From positions 2,604,001 to 2,668,000 of the forward strand of contig NZ_JAADJV010000001.1 of assembly GCF_011684115.1 (NCBI RefSeq): a stretch of 64,000 nt of DNA, in the 5' to 3' direction. Position 1 is the first letter of the stretch; every line of letters starts with the position of its first letter. Under the pieces are notes generated by a model, which saw nothing but the letters and a program-made list of their open reading frames with translations, ran no database searches and was not told the DNA's origin. This DNA comes from Rahnella aceris. GTDB taxonomy: Bacteria; Pseudomonadota; Gammaproteobacteria; Enterobacterales; Enterobacteriaceae. Of the stretch, positions 51,352 to 59,898 are shown in pieces. Position numbers and translations under genes: made by a program.

Positions 51352-51715
51352 GGGGCTGATTCTGGATTCGACAGGATTTGCGAAGCCCAAGGAGCATGCC
51401 GAGGGGCGGTTGGCCTCGTAAAAAGCCGCAAAAAAATAGTCGCAAACGACGAAAACTACGCCCTAGCAGCTTAATACCCTGCTTAGAGCCCTCTCTCCCT
51501 AGCCTCCGCTCTTAGGACGGGGATCAAGAGAGGTCAAACCCAAAAGAGATCGCGTGGACACCTTGCCTGGGGTGAAAGCGTTAAACCCAATCAGGATAGT
51601 TTGTTAGTGGCGTGTCCATCCGCAGCTAACCGGCGAATGTAAAGATTGGACTAAGCATGTAGTGCCGACGGTGTAGTAATTCTGGACGGGGGTTCAAATC
51701 CCCCCAGCTCCACCA
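51352..51715 (+). ncRNA. ssrA: transfer-messenger RNA (SsrA)
   Basis: tmRNA of 364 nt. The 5-prime GGGGCTGATTCTGGATTCGAC pairs with the 3-prime CAGCTCCACCA to form the tRNA-like half. The resume codon starts the tag ANDENYALAA, followed by TAA. The 3-prime T-arm GGGTTCAAATCCCCC is intact. TATACT (51332-51337) is a good -10. A rho-independent terminator lies 44 nt after the end. The 3-prime end is the classic attachment site of P4-type islands, and integrase remains follow directly. Confidence 0.98.
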
Positions 51716-51758
51716 AATAATGATCCGGTTATTACCAGATAAGTCCGGAGAAGTCCTG

Positions 51759-51794
51759 AAAGCCCGCATCCCTTCTAGGTTTGCGGGCTTTTTT
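51759..51794 (+). terminator. ssrA terminator
   Basis: Stem AAAGCCCGCA/TGCGGGCTTT with a 13-nt loop and further T residues. Confidence 0.88.
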
Positions 51795-51806
51795 GTGTCT
51801 GTAGAA

Positions 51807-52245
51807 GTCCGAGATCGAGAACATTCCTGTTCAGGAGCTGAAAGCATGCACACTTATTCAGGTGTTAGAGCCAATCAAAGCGCGTGGAGCGTTAGAAGCT
51901 GTCGGAAGGTTAGTTCAGCGCATCAATGAGATAATGATTTATGCGGTGAATGTGGGATTGATTGAGGCGAATCCAGCTTCAGGTATAGATAATGCTTTCG
52001 AACGCCCGAAGAAGCAGCACATGCCTACAATACGCCCTGCAGAAGCCTCAGCAACAGCTTGGTCAGAGACCGATATCAAGAACAAGCAGTAGTGTATTCC
52101 GGCAGAACGTATGAAGGCAAAACGTGATCATATAGTCCCTCTCTCAGAACAAGCTTTAGAACTATTGGAAATCATGCCTCCAATTAGCGGGAATCGTCAG
52201 CACGTTTTCCCTAGCCGAAAGGTCGGGCTGTGCCGCAAACGTTGA
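51807..52245 (+). pseudogene. P4-type tyrosine integrase remnant
   Basis: One reading frame carries integrase pieces. The core-binding domain part runs ENIPVQELKACTLIQVLEPI and then RGALEAVGRLVQRINEIMIYAV to KKQHMPT. After an apparent deletion of about 35 residues, WSETDIKNKQ is followed by a TAG (52090-52092) where related integrases have Trp. Then IPAERMKAKRDHIVPLSEQALELL and HVFPSRK follow, ending at TGA 52243. The N-terminal domain, the first catalytic Arg region and the Tyr are missing. Position 3-prime of ssrA fits a decayed island. Confidence 0.85.
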
Positions 52246-52364
52246 AAGAGTATGAGATTGAATTCTTGAAGAAAAAGACCAATCAGGGTCTGCAAACCAA
52301 TCTGATCTTAAGTGAAGACTGCGAGACAGACTGGTTGCCAATGTGCGAAATCAAGAATGCTTGA
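52230..52364 (+). CDS. possible small ORF after the integrase remnant (44 aa)
   Basis: GTG-started frame, MPQTLKEYEIEFLKKKTNQG, continuing to DWLPMCEIKNA. It overlaps the end of the integrase remnant in another frame. The composition is protein-like (charged N-terminal helix, no low complexity), but there is no clear ribosome site and no recognised family. It may be the tail of another decayed island gene. A weak hairpin AACCG/CGGTT with a T-run follows at 52372-52391. Confidence 0.3.
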   Translation: MPQTLKEYEIEFLKKKTNQGLQTNLILSEDCETDWLPMCEIKNA

Positions 52365-52491
52365 AAAGAAACCGGCTCAGGTCGGTTTTTTTCATTGAGA
52401 AGTAGTAACTGGTCACTTGAAGTGATGAGTTATAGACAGTTCAGGGCAAACCAATCACCACATAAAATAATGAAATTAAACAAAAAAAGTG

Positions 52492-52511
52492 AAAACTGTG
52501 AACAGTTTTTA
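52492..52511 (+). terminator. terminator-like hairpin
   Basis: AAAACTGT/ACAGTTTT, an 8-bp perfect stem with a 2-nt loop followed by T residues, in the gene-free stretch between the integrase remnant and the DUF6404 stop. Confidence 0.5.
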
Positions 52512-52548
52512 TATAAATCTTTTTTCTGATGTTCAGATTGTTGCCTTC

Positions 52549-52896
52549 TTAGAGGCTCTTCCAGTCAGGCAACTTGTTGGACCGCTTGCGCCAATAGTGG
52601 AATAACGCCATGAATAAACCAAACAGCAAACCGGCAAAGAGGGCGATGAATACCGCATGCAATACGCTGAAGCCTTGATTTTTCCAGATAGTGAACCACA
52701 TGAAAATGCCCCATATAGGGCTGTACCAGGCGGCGAAGAACATCGTATTAAGCCAGAAAGGGGCAAACGGAGGCGGTGGCATTTTACTCCCCATTTTCCA
52801 AAACAAGCGTAAGATGGGGGGCGCATAATTGCTCCGCCACATCTTTTTATTTTCCATCAGGTCTATTGCCTTTTTCTTCTTTTCTTCAAATACCAT
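52549..52896 (-). CDS. DUF6404-like small membrane protein
   Basis: Protein of 115 residues resembling DUF6404 proteins by the motif MWRSNYAPPILRLFWKMG, then PPPPFAPFWLN, and two TM helices (about 60-78, ending GIFMWFTIW, and 85-106, FIALFAGLLFGLFMALF). It ends with a basic WRKRSNKLPDW tail. The second of two ATG codons (52896) is 7 nt from AAGGAG and is preferred. The function is unknown. It lies within the ssrA island between a pair of inverted repeats. Confidence 0.72.
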   Translation of the reverse strand: MVFEEKKKKAIDLMENKKMWRSNYAPPILRLFWKMGSKMPPPPFAPFWLNTMFFAAWYSPIWGIFMWFTIWKNQGFSVLHAVFIALFAGLLFGLFMALFHYWRKRSNKLPDWKSL

Positions 52897-53248
52897 CATC
52901 CGACTCCTTTCATTAGATACCAATAAAGACTTTCTAATAATATGCCTTATTCAACGTAAGCCATTAGAGTGAAATAAACTAAACACTCAGCCTCCTATAT
53001 CAGAATCAGAGCAGCCGACATCATCGTGAAAAGCACCTCAATAATCGGTTCAAACCGGAATTTTGCATTTTTTGGCCAACGGTTCATTGTAAGTGACCAG
53101 TTAGGGCAATCTCATCACCATTTAACCATTTGAAAAATAAAGTAAACACATAGTGGACAGTTTGAGCATTTTATTCATAAATCTTTTTTTGCTCTACGCC
53201 TGCATTTGATTTAGACTTTACTTAAATTAGATAAACCTGAAATAACAT

Positions 53249-53566
53249 ATGAAAAATACTGACCTTGAATTTTTGCAAGATAGCGCGGCTCAGGCGACCA
53301 GGCTTCTCAAGTCCATGAGTAACGTTAACCGACTATTGATTCTTTGTACTCTCATTGACTCACCGGGAACTTCAGCAGGTAATCTAAGTAAACTGACAGG
53401 ATTAAGTCCTTCAGCCACATCGCAGCACCTGGCGAGAATGAAGGAAGAGGACTTGATTGAAAGTTCCATAGATGAGCAACGAAGAAATTATTTCATTAAA
53501 AATGAATCGATTCGAAAAGTTATCGCAACGTTAAAGGACATTTACTGCCCTGAGGATTTAAAATGA
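53249..53566 (+). CDS. ygaV: ArsR-family regulator YgaV-like
   Basis: Winged-helix repressor of 105 residues. The recognition-helix region is LTGLSPSATSQHLARMKEEDLI, with the beta wing after it (DEQRRNYFI). E. coli YgaV is reported as a sulfide/sulfane-sulfur-responsive repressor of its own operon with ygaP. The only cysteines are at LLILCTL and at the end, DIYCPED, near where YgaV carries sensing Cys. Its stop overlaps the ygaP start by 4 nt. Confidence 0.85.
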   Translation: MKNTDLEFLQDSAAQATRLLKSMSNVNRLLILCTLIDSPGTSAGNLSKLTGLSPSATSQHLARMKEEDLIESSIDEQRRNYFIKNESIRKVIATLKDIYCPEDLK

Positions 53567-54093
53567 GCACAAGAACTGTAAGTCCTGCGGAAGCACATGA
53601 ACTCATGAAAAATGGCAGCACTCTGATCGACATTCGGGAGCCTGCTGAATTTCTTCGAGAGCACGTTCCTGGAGCTATCTCTTTTCCACTATCCGATATT
53701 TTGTTGGGGAAAAAAATCAAGGACCTGCCTGTAAATCATCCTGTTATTTTTCACTGTTTGGCGGGTTCACGCACAGCTCAAAATGAAGATGCGCTGGTCA
53801 GAACAGCAGACCCGGCAACAGTTTTATTGTTGTCTGGCGGCATTAATGCCTGGAAAAATGCAAATCTTCCGACGATTGAAGACAAGAAATATCCTCTTCC
53901 AATCATGAGGCAAGTTCAGATTGTAGCTGGAATACTTATCCTCGCAGGGGTATTGATGGGATACGCAATAGATGAAAGCTTCTTTCTATTATCGGGGTTC
54001 GTCGGTGCAGGCCTGCTTTTTGCTGGTGTAAGTGGTTGGTGCGGAATGGCAGTTTTGCTTTCCAAAATGCCATGGAACAAGCTTAAGCATTAA
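53563..54093 (+). CDS. ygaP: membrane-anchored thiosulfate sulfurtransferase YgaP
   Basis: Rhodanese domain (about 5-110) with catalytic Cys in FHCLAGSRT, fused to two C-terminal TM helices (about 120-140 and 144-166, LLSGFVGAGLLFAGVSGWCGMAVLL). Length (176) and architecture match E. coli YgaP, an inner-membrane rhodanese handling sulfane sulfur. Translationally coupled to ygaV (ATGA). The last 4 nt overlap the convergent small ORF. Confidence 0.9.
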   Translation: MSTRTVSPAEAHELMKNGSTLIDIREPAEFLREHVPGAISFPLSDILLGKKIKDLPVNHPVIFHCLAGSRTAQNEDALVRTADPATVLLLSGGINAWKNANLPTIEDKKYPLPIMRQVQIVAGILILAGVLMGYAIDESFFLLSGFVGAGLLFAGVSGWCGMAVLLSKMPWNKLKH

Positions 54094-54386
54094 AGATTGG
54101 GTATACGTTTAGGTATACAAACAAAAATTGAATTCAATTTTTTACGGAAACCCGGCAATGGCTGGACAAACTGGAGTGAATGAAAGTTACACGCTGAAAA
54201 AAGGTCTGTCGGGGCGAATTCATCAGTGAGCTGTTCTGATAAAAGCTGAATATCAGTATTTTCATAGTCCAACATGGACCTCACTGATTCCCACGGCGTA
54301 TTTTGTACCCAATCTGGTAGGGTTCCACGTACATCGTCGAAGCTTTTAATCAAAAAATCGTAAGTTTCTTTAAAATCAATTTTCAT
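54090..54386 (-). CDS. hypothetical protein (98 aa)
   Basis: Not recognised. The sequence MKIDFKETYDFLIKSFDDVR, then GTLPDWVQNTPWESVRSMLDYENTD, is acidic and helical-looking, and it turns basic at the end (KKLNSIFVCIPKRIPNL). The last 20 residues differ in character and may reflect a frameshifted or displaced stop. The upstream sequence is AT-rich. Convergent with ygaP with a 4-nt overlap. It lies in the decayed island and may be a truncated gene. Confidence 0.5.
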   Translation of the reverse strand: MKIDFKETYDFLIKSFDDVRGTLPDWVQNTPWESVRSMLDYENTDIQLLSEQLTDEFAPTDLFSACNFHSLQFVQPLPGFRKKLNSIFVCIPKRIPNL

Positions 54387-54509
54387 TAAAATAAAAAATT
54401 ATGTACTTTCGGATTTTAATAAAAAAACGAGAAGGCACAAATATTTTTAAAAACGACCACATCCCTAATATTCCTGCATCCAAACCAATATGATTCAGGA
54501 GAATAAGCC

Positions 54510-54715
54510 ATGACATCATCTAATGTTAAGGTTCTACGCTTACCCGCTGTCGCGCTCAAAATGGGTCTTTCCAGATCCACAACTTATGACCGGATGAACC
54601 CAAAACCTCCCCGCTTTGGCCCAACGCTTCCAAAAACAAGGTCTTGAGGGAGTCAGTTGGTGGGATGGCGAGAGGCTGATCGTGAGTTCAGCTCCAATCC
54701 CTCCCCCCAATAATC
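54510..54715 (+). pseudogene. AlpA-family excisionase/regulator remnant
   Basis: The ATG at 54510 (CAGGAG upstream) opens MTSSNVKVLRLPAVALKMGL, then SRSTTYDRMNPKPPRFGPTLPK, the helix-turn-helix of AlpA proteins. The frame then hits TGA at 54645. In another frame VSWWDGERL resembles the missing AlpA wing (a GW-E segment), indicating a frameshift. AlpA genes accompany P4-type integrases, in line with the integrase remnant near ssrA. Confidence 0.75.
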
Positions 54716-54922
54716 ACATTTATTTATAACTGGCAGCCAAAACATTTATTTAAATGATGCGAGTGCCTTTATTATTTAAATACACATGGTTAAGGGTAAG
54801 TTTAATTTATTCATTCTTAATATATAATTAAATACTATGCAAATAATGCAAATGATATAAAGGCGCGTATTTCTTGGACCCTCGTTAATAAACGAGTTTA
54901 TGGACAAATTAGGAAATCACCT

Positions 54923-57790
54923 ATGCGCTTAAATAAATTAACTAAAGCAATCCTGTTTTCTGCTATTGGATTCCCGATAATTTCGTCTGCTGCTACTGTG
55001 ACGGCAAACGATCAGACTAACACCTTCTCCGGCCTCGATTACTCAATGATGATCACCAAAGATGGTGGTCACACCTGGACTGCGTATACCAACGCATCGC
55101 AAAACAACTTCCCAGGTACTGTCTTAGCACAAGTCGCGCCAAAACAGGAACTGGCTATTATTTCTGAGGATTACGATCCAAACCGCACCTATAAAGGCGG
55201 CGATACCGTTCGCTTCCTGGGATACTACTGGACTGCACAATGGTGGGTTGACCAGGGTATTAGCCCGGGAACCGATCCAGTATGGGTATCCGGTGATGCT
55301 ATTAACATCAAGCCTTACATCAGCTTCCAGTTCACGCCGTATACCGGCCAGGACGCTATCGATCTGCAGAACCGTGAAAAAGCCAACGTAGCTGCACAGC
55401 GTAAAGTGATTGGTTACTTCCCGGAATGGGGCGTGTATGAAGCCCATAACTTCTTTACCCCTGATAAAGTGGACTACTCTGGTCTGACCCACCTGAACTA
55501 CGGTTTTGCGGTGGTGAAAAACGGTGTGGTGACCATGCATGACACCGATAAAGCCCCTGGACTGATTAAAGACCTGGATAAACGGACTGAAGCGGCCAAC
55601 GTGGCGCATATGATTTCTGTCGGTGGCTGGAATAACTCCCAGGAAGGTGTCTTCGAAGCGGCAACCGCCACGGATGCAGGTATTGAGAAACTGGCCAACA
55701 GCATGGTCAGCTACATGGCACAATGGCATTTCGACGGCCTCGACATTGACTGGGAATATCCGAATACCGAAGCTGAGAAAAACCAGTTCACTAAACTAAT
55801 CCAGTCGCTGCGTACCAAACTGGATGCGCAAGGTCTGAAAGATGATAAGTATTATCAACTTTCTGCGGCGGTCACCACTAATCACAACAACATTCAGTTC
55901 ATCAACCCGGCGGTAACCACGCCATTGCTGGATAGCGTGAACGTGATGGCGTATGACATCCACGGTGCCTTCGATCCACTAACCGGTCATAACGCACCGC
56001 TGTATGAAAACAGCCATGATGAAGATAAAGATCTGAACGTGGCTGACACCATGACGGCCTATGTCGAAACCTGGAATGTGCCGAAAACCAAGCTGATGAT
56101 GGGAATCCCATATTATGGTCGTGGCTGGGGCCATGTGCCGGGTACAGAACTCATTCCTGGTTTGCCGGGCATGTTTAACACCGGCGCGGCAACCGTAAAA
56201 GGTGCATGGGATGATACGGATCAGTTTACAGGTACCAACCCGTGGTATGTGCTCAAGCAAAAACTGGCCAGTGGCGAATACACGCGCTATTGGGACCCAG
56301 AGTCACACGTTCCGTATCTCTACAGCAAAACCAAGCAAGAATTCCTGACCTATGACGATCCGCAGTCCATTGATGAAAAAGTAGATTACATTCTCGATCA
56401 GGGCTTCGGTGGTGCGATCCTGTGGGATATCAGTGGCGATACTCCGGAACACGAACTGGGTAATATCGTTAAAGAAGTGAAAAACACGCCGCTTCCGGAT
56501 GATTCCGATGTGCCAGTACCAGATGAAGATCCGGTTATCGATAAGACCGATCTGAAAGCTATTCTGGTCAGCGTGGATGATGGTCAAACACGTGTTTACA
56601 TGAATCTCGATTCCAGCAAAATTACGAGTGGCACGGCATATACAGCCTATGTTGACGGGAAATATCTTTTCGGCACAGAAGGCACTCACTATTACTACAG
56701 CAACAAGAAAAGTTTAGGTAAAGAAGCTTCATTCCGTACAGGGGATGTTGAAAGCCGCCTGGCAGTAGGTTCTGTCATTTCGGTCAAACGTGAGTACCCG
56801 AATCAGGCTGTTCTTGGTCAGATTACGGTCACGCAGGATATGCTCGACGGTAATAACCCGGTGATCTCTGATGGCAGCGTGAAGTCGATGAGTGTGTCGA
56901 AAATCAATAACGTGCCGTATATTTTCGTTGATTTTGATAAAGAAAAACTCCACAGCGCAGATGGTTCTTCTTATGTTGCTAAAATCGTTAATGATAGCAA
57001 GAGAGGCAACTATATTTTCAACTGCGATAATGGCAAATGTGATTACAGTACCGAGACTGTAGATGGCGCTATTTCACACGTTAAGTCGGATGAAAAAGAC
57101 ATTTCTATCGGTGAAACCATTGTCATTCAGCGTGTGTCACCTAATCCGGCAGTTGTGGCCCAAATGGTGGTCACCAGCTTTGAGCCAGAACCGCAGCCAG
57201 AACCGCAGCCAGAGCCTGTGACCGGTCTTAAAGTCACCCTGTTCCAGAACGCTGGTTATACTGGCGATAGCCTGGAAGTCACTGGGGACATCGATTGCTT
57301 AAACGGTGTTAAGATGAAAAACGGTACTGACGCCAATGATCAAGTGTCGTCCTTTACGATACCAGAAAGTTCGTTGGGGGTGCGTTTATTCACAGAATGT
57401 CAATTCAAAGGAACTTCGAACCTATTTCCATCTTCATCTCAATATGATCTGACCAGGTATCTCAGCGAAATGAACAAAGCAGTCTCCTCTGTTCAGGTCG
57501 TTAAAGCGGAGGCTCGTGAAGCAAGCTATGATCGTGGCGGGTTCTTACAGATTTTCGGGGATATTCCACGGCTCAGCGCCGAAAAAAGGGGCGATTATAG
57601 AGATACTTACGATAATGTCATCTCCCAAATAGAGGTTGCTGAGGGTTATACCGTCCGCCTGTATTCTGAACGTGACTATCAAGGGTCTTATGTTGATGTG
57701 AAGTCAGGTCAAAAGATTCCCGACCTTAGCGCAGTGTCATTTGATAACAAAGCCTCTTCATTAAAAGTCTTCATCGATAAAACCAAGTAA
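54923..57790 (+). CDS. secreted multidomain GH18 chitinase with C-terminal crystallin-like modules
   Basis: 955-residue exported protein. Order: signal peptide (1-23); a chitin-binding CBM5/12-like unit (about 80-125, YDPNRTYKGGDTVRFLGYYW); GH18 catalytic domain (about 160-520) with SVGGW (232-236), DGLDIDWEYP (271-280, acid Glu E278) and WDISGD (501-506); then two similar 95-residue modules (about 543-640 and 653-750). A PEPQPEPQPEP linker (755-765) leads to two beta/gamma-crystallin-like domains (about 768-860 and 870-952). It should hydrolyse chitin outside the cell. AGGA lies 8 nt before the ATG, and an inverted repeat CTCGTT/AACGAG (54881-54896) lies in the leader. Confidence 0.88.
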   Translation: MRLNKLTKAILFSAIGFPIISSAATVTANDQTNTFSGLDYSMMITKDGGHTWTAYTNASQNNFPGTVLAQVAPKQELAIISEDYDPNRTYKGGDTVRFLGYYWTAQWWVDQGISPGTDPVWVSGDAINIKPYISFQFTPYTGQDAIDLQNREKANVAAQRKVIGYFPEWGVYEAHNFFTPDKVDYSGLTHLNYGFAVVKNGVVTMHDTDKAPGLIKDLDKRTEAANVAHMISVGGWNNSQEGVFEAATATDAGIEKLANSMVSYMAQWHFDGLDIDWEYPNTEAEKNQFTKLIQSLRTKLDAQGLKDDKYYQLSAAVTTNHNNIQFINPAVTTPLLDSVNVMAYDIHGAFDPLTGHNAPLYENSHDEDKDLNVADTMTAYVETWNVPKTKLMMGIPYYGRGWGHVPGTELIPGLPGMFNTGAATVKGAWDDTDQFTGTNPWYVLKQKLASGEYTRYWDPESHVPYLYSKTKQEFLTYDDPQSIDEKVDYILDQGFGGAILWDISGDTPEHELGNIVKEVKNTPLPDDSDVPVPDEDPVIDKTDLKAILVSVDDGQTRVYMNLDSSKITSGTAYTAYVDGKYLFGTEGTHYYYSNKKSLGKEASFRTGDVESRLAVGSVISVKREYPNQAVLGQITVTQDMLDGNNPVISDGSVKSMSVSKINNVPYIFVDFDKEKLHSADGSSYVAKIVNDSKRGNYIFNCDNGKCDYSTETVDGAISHVKSDEKDISIGETIVIQRVSPNPAVVAQMVVTSFEPEPQPEPQPEPVTGLKVTLFQNAGYTGDSLEVTGDIDCLNGVKMKNGTDANDQVSSFTIPESSLGVRLFTECQFKGTSNLFPSSSQYDLTRYLSEMNKAVSSVQVVKAEAREASYDRGGFLQIFGDIPRLSAEKRGDYRDTYDNVISQIEVAEGYTVRLYSERDYQGSYVDVKSGQKIPDLSAVSFDNKASSLKVFIDKTK

Positions 57791-57842
57791 TCTTCCATGA
57801 ACGGTCTTTGACAATGTCATCTTAAGTCAAATGCAGACCTTC

Positions 57843-57879
57843 AATCGCCTTTACTCCTGTGGGTAAAGGCGATTTTTTT
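57843..57879 (+). terminator. chitinase terminator
   Basis: 12-bp stem AATCGCCTTTAC/GTAAAGGCGATT with an 8-nt loop, followed by T residues. Confidence 0.9.
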
Positions 57880-58145
57880 GCCTGATATCTTCAGACATTG
57901 GAATATTTATCCTGTTGTTTTTAAGAATAAACGCAGCCCCTCTGCCGCTATAGACCCGGTAAAACCCTCGCTTACTCTGCCCAAAAACCAATACCCCCTA
58001 TGTCACGCTAATGACCATTTTGACGATAAGATTGGCGCTTGACCCTAGATATCGCAATCGTCATATTCAAAATATGAATAATTCCTTTACCCTCGCCGCA
58101 GCCGGGCGGGGGTTTGTTTTTATTGGGCACCACCGGAGAACAATT
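57880..58145. other. intergenic region before the binding-protein gene
   Basis: About 265 nt with no convincing gene. An open frame from 58011 runs into the binding-protein gene but encodes no signal-like start before 58146. Several TCATATTCAAAATATGAATA-like AT-rich palindromic stretches near 58061-58080 could hold the promoter. Confidence 0.45.
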
Positions 58146-58925
58146 GTGAATAAAATCCCCTTGCTGATCATCGCGGCATTATCGGCCACCAGCGGGCTGG
58201 CACATGCGGAGACGACATTGCGTTTCGGTGTGGATCCGTCATTTCCACCTTTTGAATCAAAAGCGCCAGATGGCAAGCTGGTCGGTTTTGATATCGATTT
58301 AGGTAACGCCATTTGTCAGCAGGCAAAAGTGAAATGTGAGTGGGTCGAAACCGCCTATGACGGCATTATCCCGGCGCTGAATGCTAAAAAGTTTGATGCG
58401 GTACTTTCTGCAATGTCCATGACACCAAAACGTAAAACGCAGGTCACTTTCTCCGACATGCTTTACCACGTGCCAAGTGTGCTGATCGCGAAGAAAGGGA
58501 GCGGCCTGCAACCCACAGCCGATTCACTGAAAGGAAAAACGGTGGGTGTTGCTCAGGGCACTACGCAGGAAGCCTACGCCCAGGGCGAATGGCAGAAAAA
58601 AGGCGTGGATGTGGTTTCCTATCAGAATCAGGATTTCGTGAATCAGGATCTGGCATCAGGTCGCATAGACGTGACGCTGACCAATGCCGCCGCCGCAGAA
58701 ACGGGCTTCCTGAAAACCCCGGAAGGCACAGGTTATGCCTTCGCCGGGGAGCCATTAAACGACACCCGTTATTTGGGTGAAGGCACGGCCATCGGACTGC
58801 GTAAGGATGATCAGGCACATCTGACACTGATCAATAATGCACTGGCAGAAATACACAAAAACGGCACTTATAAGACGCTGGAAAAGAAATACTTCACCTT
58901 TGAAGTTTATAACAAAAAATCCTGA
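58146..58925 (+). CDS. periplasmic amino-acid-binding protein (HisJ/ArgT type), orphan
   Basis: ABC-type solute-binding protein of 259 residues (SBP_bac_3) for a polar, probably basic, amino acid. The signal peptide ends GLAHA (about residue 22). The hallmark LRFGVDPSFPPFESKAPDGKLVGFDIDL and KRKTQVTFSDMLY follow. The GTG start at 58146 is chosen for GGAGA about 7 nt upstream and for placing the signal peptide at the N-terminus. No permease or ATPase gene is adjacent, so it must share components encoded elsewhere. It ends in its own terminator. Confidence 0.88.
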   Translation: MNKIPLLIIAALSATSGLAHAETTLRFGVDPSFPPFESKAPDGKLVGFDIDLGNAICQQAKVKCEWVETAYDGIIPALNAKKFDAVLSAMSMTPKRKTQVTFSDMLYHVPSVLIAKKGSGLQPTADSLKGKTVGVAQGTTQEAYAQGEWQKKGVDVVSYQNQDFVNQDLASGRIDVTLTNAAAAETGFLKTPEGTGYAFAGEPLNDTRYLGEGTAIGLRKDDQAHLTLINNALAEIHKNGTYKTLEKKYFTFEVYNKKS

Positions 58926-58938
58926 TTACTTTTCCGTC

Positions 58939-58969
58939 GCCGCAGGGATCTTGCTCTGCGGCCTTTTTT
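58939..58969 (+). terminator. binding-protein gene terminator
   Basis: Stem GCCGCAG/CTGCGGC with a 10-nt loop, then CTTTTTT. Confidence 0.85.
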
Positions 58970-59115
58970 GAATACCGCTTCCACTTATCAATAGCTGTTA
59001 CTGAAACAGATAAAAATTTTCTTGCGCGTCTGCGCAACCCTCTGTTCTGCCAGTATCTTTTAATCATCATCGGCCATAAAGTCAGCACAGGTTGAAGCCA
59101 GAAACCGGATAAAGA

Positions 59116-59898
59116 TTAAACAACAATAATCTCTGTCGATGTTTGTTGGAGCGCCTGCTGCACATCATCGCTGATAGCGGAGTCAGTAATGATGGTGTCG
59201 ATTTTTTCCATAGGCAGCACCAGGTTATATCCGCGTCGGCCAAATTTAGTGGAATCAGTCACCACGACAACACGCTGAGCGGCATCAGCCATAATACCGC
59301 TGATACTATAGCCTTCATTAAATGTGGTGATCCCTGTGGCCGCGTCGAGGCCATCAGCGCCGACAAACATGAGGTTAGCGACGATGCCCTGCAACGCATA
59401 TTCCGTGATGTTGCCATGTAGCGAGCGCGTTTTGTGGCGTAGTGTTCCGCCGCAAACGACCAGAGTGATATCCGGGTTTTCTGATAATACAAACGCAGCC
59501 GGTAAGTTGTTAGTAATGACAGTGATATCACCCGCTTTCACTAACTCCTCAGCCAGCAGCATGGTCGTGCTGCCACTGTCGAGGATCACGGTATCCCCCG
59601 GTTTAACCAACCCCGCGGCGGTCTGAGCAATGCGTTTTTTCGGGTCGCTGGCGTGAAGATAACGCTCTTCCAGAACCATTTCATCCAGTGGTTTTTCGTG
59701 ACCAGGCGTTTCCTTTGCGATCCACTTTGCCGCCCCTCCGTGAAAACGACTGAGCGCACCTTTTTGTTCCAGCAAACTCAAGTCTGACCGAATTGTCACC
59801 TCTGAAACTTCGAAAGCAGTCGAAAGGTCAGTGACCAGAACACTGCCATTTTCATTCACTAAATCAATGATTTTATTGCGACGTTCATAAGTATTCAT
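59116..59898 (-). CDS. gatR: DeoR-family galactitol operon repressor
   Basis: DeoR-type repressor of 260 residues, very similar to E. coli GatR. The N-terminal HTH is VSEVTIRSDLSLLEQKGALSRFHGGA. The effector domain has VILDSGSTT, VCGGTLRHKTRSLHGN and FVGADGLDAATGITTFNEG, the phosphosugar site. It is divergent from gatZABCD across about 280 nt. In E. coli K-12 the gene is disrupted and lies after gatD; here it is intact and upstream. Confidence 0.9.
   Translation of the reverse strand: MNTYERRNKIIDLVNENGSVLVTDLSTAFEVSEVTIRSDLSLLEQKGALSRFHGGAAKWIAKETPGHEKPLDEMVLEERYLHASDPKKRIAQTAAGLVKPGDTVILDSGSTTMLLAEELVKAGDITVITNNLPAAFVLSENPDITLVVCGGTLRHKTRSLHGNITEYALQGIVANLMFVGADGLDAATGITTFNEGYSISGIMADAAQRVVVVTDSTKFGRRGYNLVLPMEKIDTIITDSAISDDVQQALQQTSTEIIVV

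Larger units (their letters stand above)
52406..53103. repeat. 13-bp inverted repeats flanking the DUF6404 gene
   Basis: TAACTGGTCACTT (52406-52418) recurs as its exact reverse complement (53091-53103), enclosing the DUF6404 gene. A looser direct repeat, CAGTT-AGGGCAA...ATCACCA, also occurs just inside the left copy (52438-52461) and across the right copy (53098-53120). No target-site duplication or transposase is visible. Confidence 0.5.

Noticed and set aside
53046..53057. CGGTTCAAACCG resembling a tRNA T-arm
   Set aside because: It is a short palindrome with no acceptor stem, anticodon arm or CCA around it.
54680..54720. Possible second ssrA attachment repeat (CAGCTCCA near 54690)
   Set aside because: Only 8 bases match the ssrA 3-prime end and the order of flanking bases differs; no convincing attR was found in the window.
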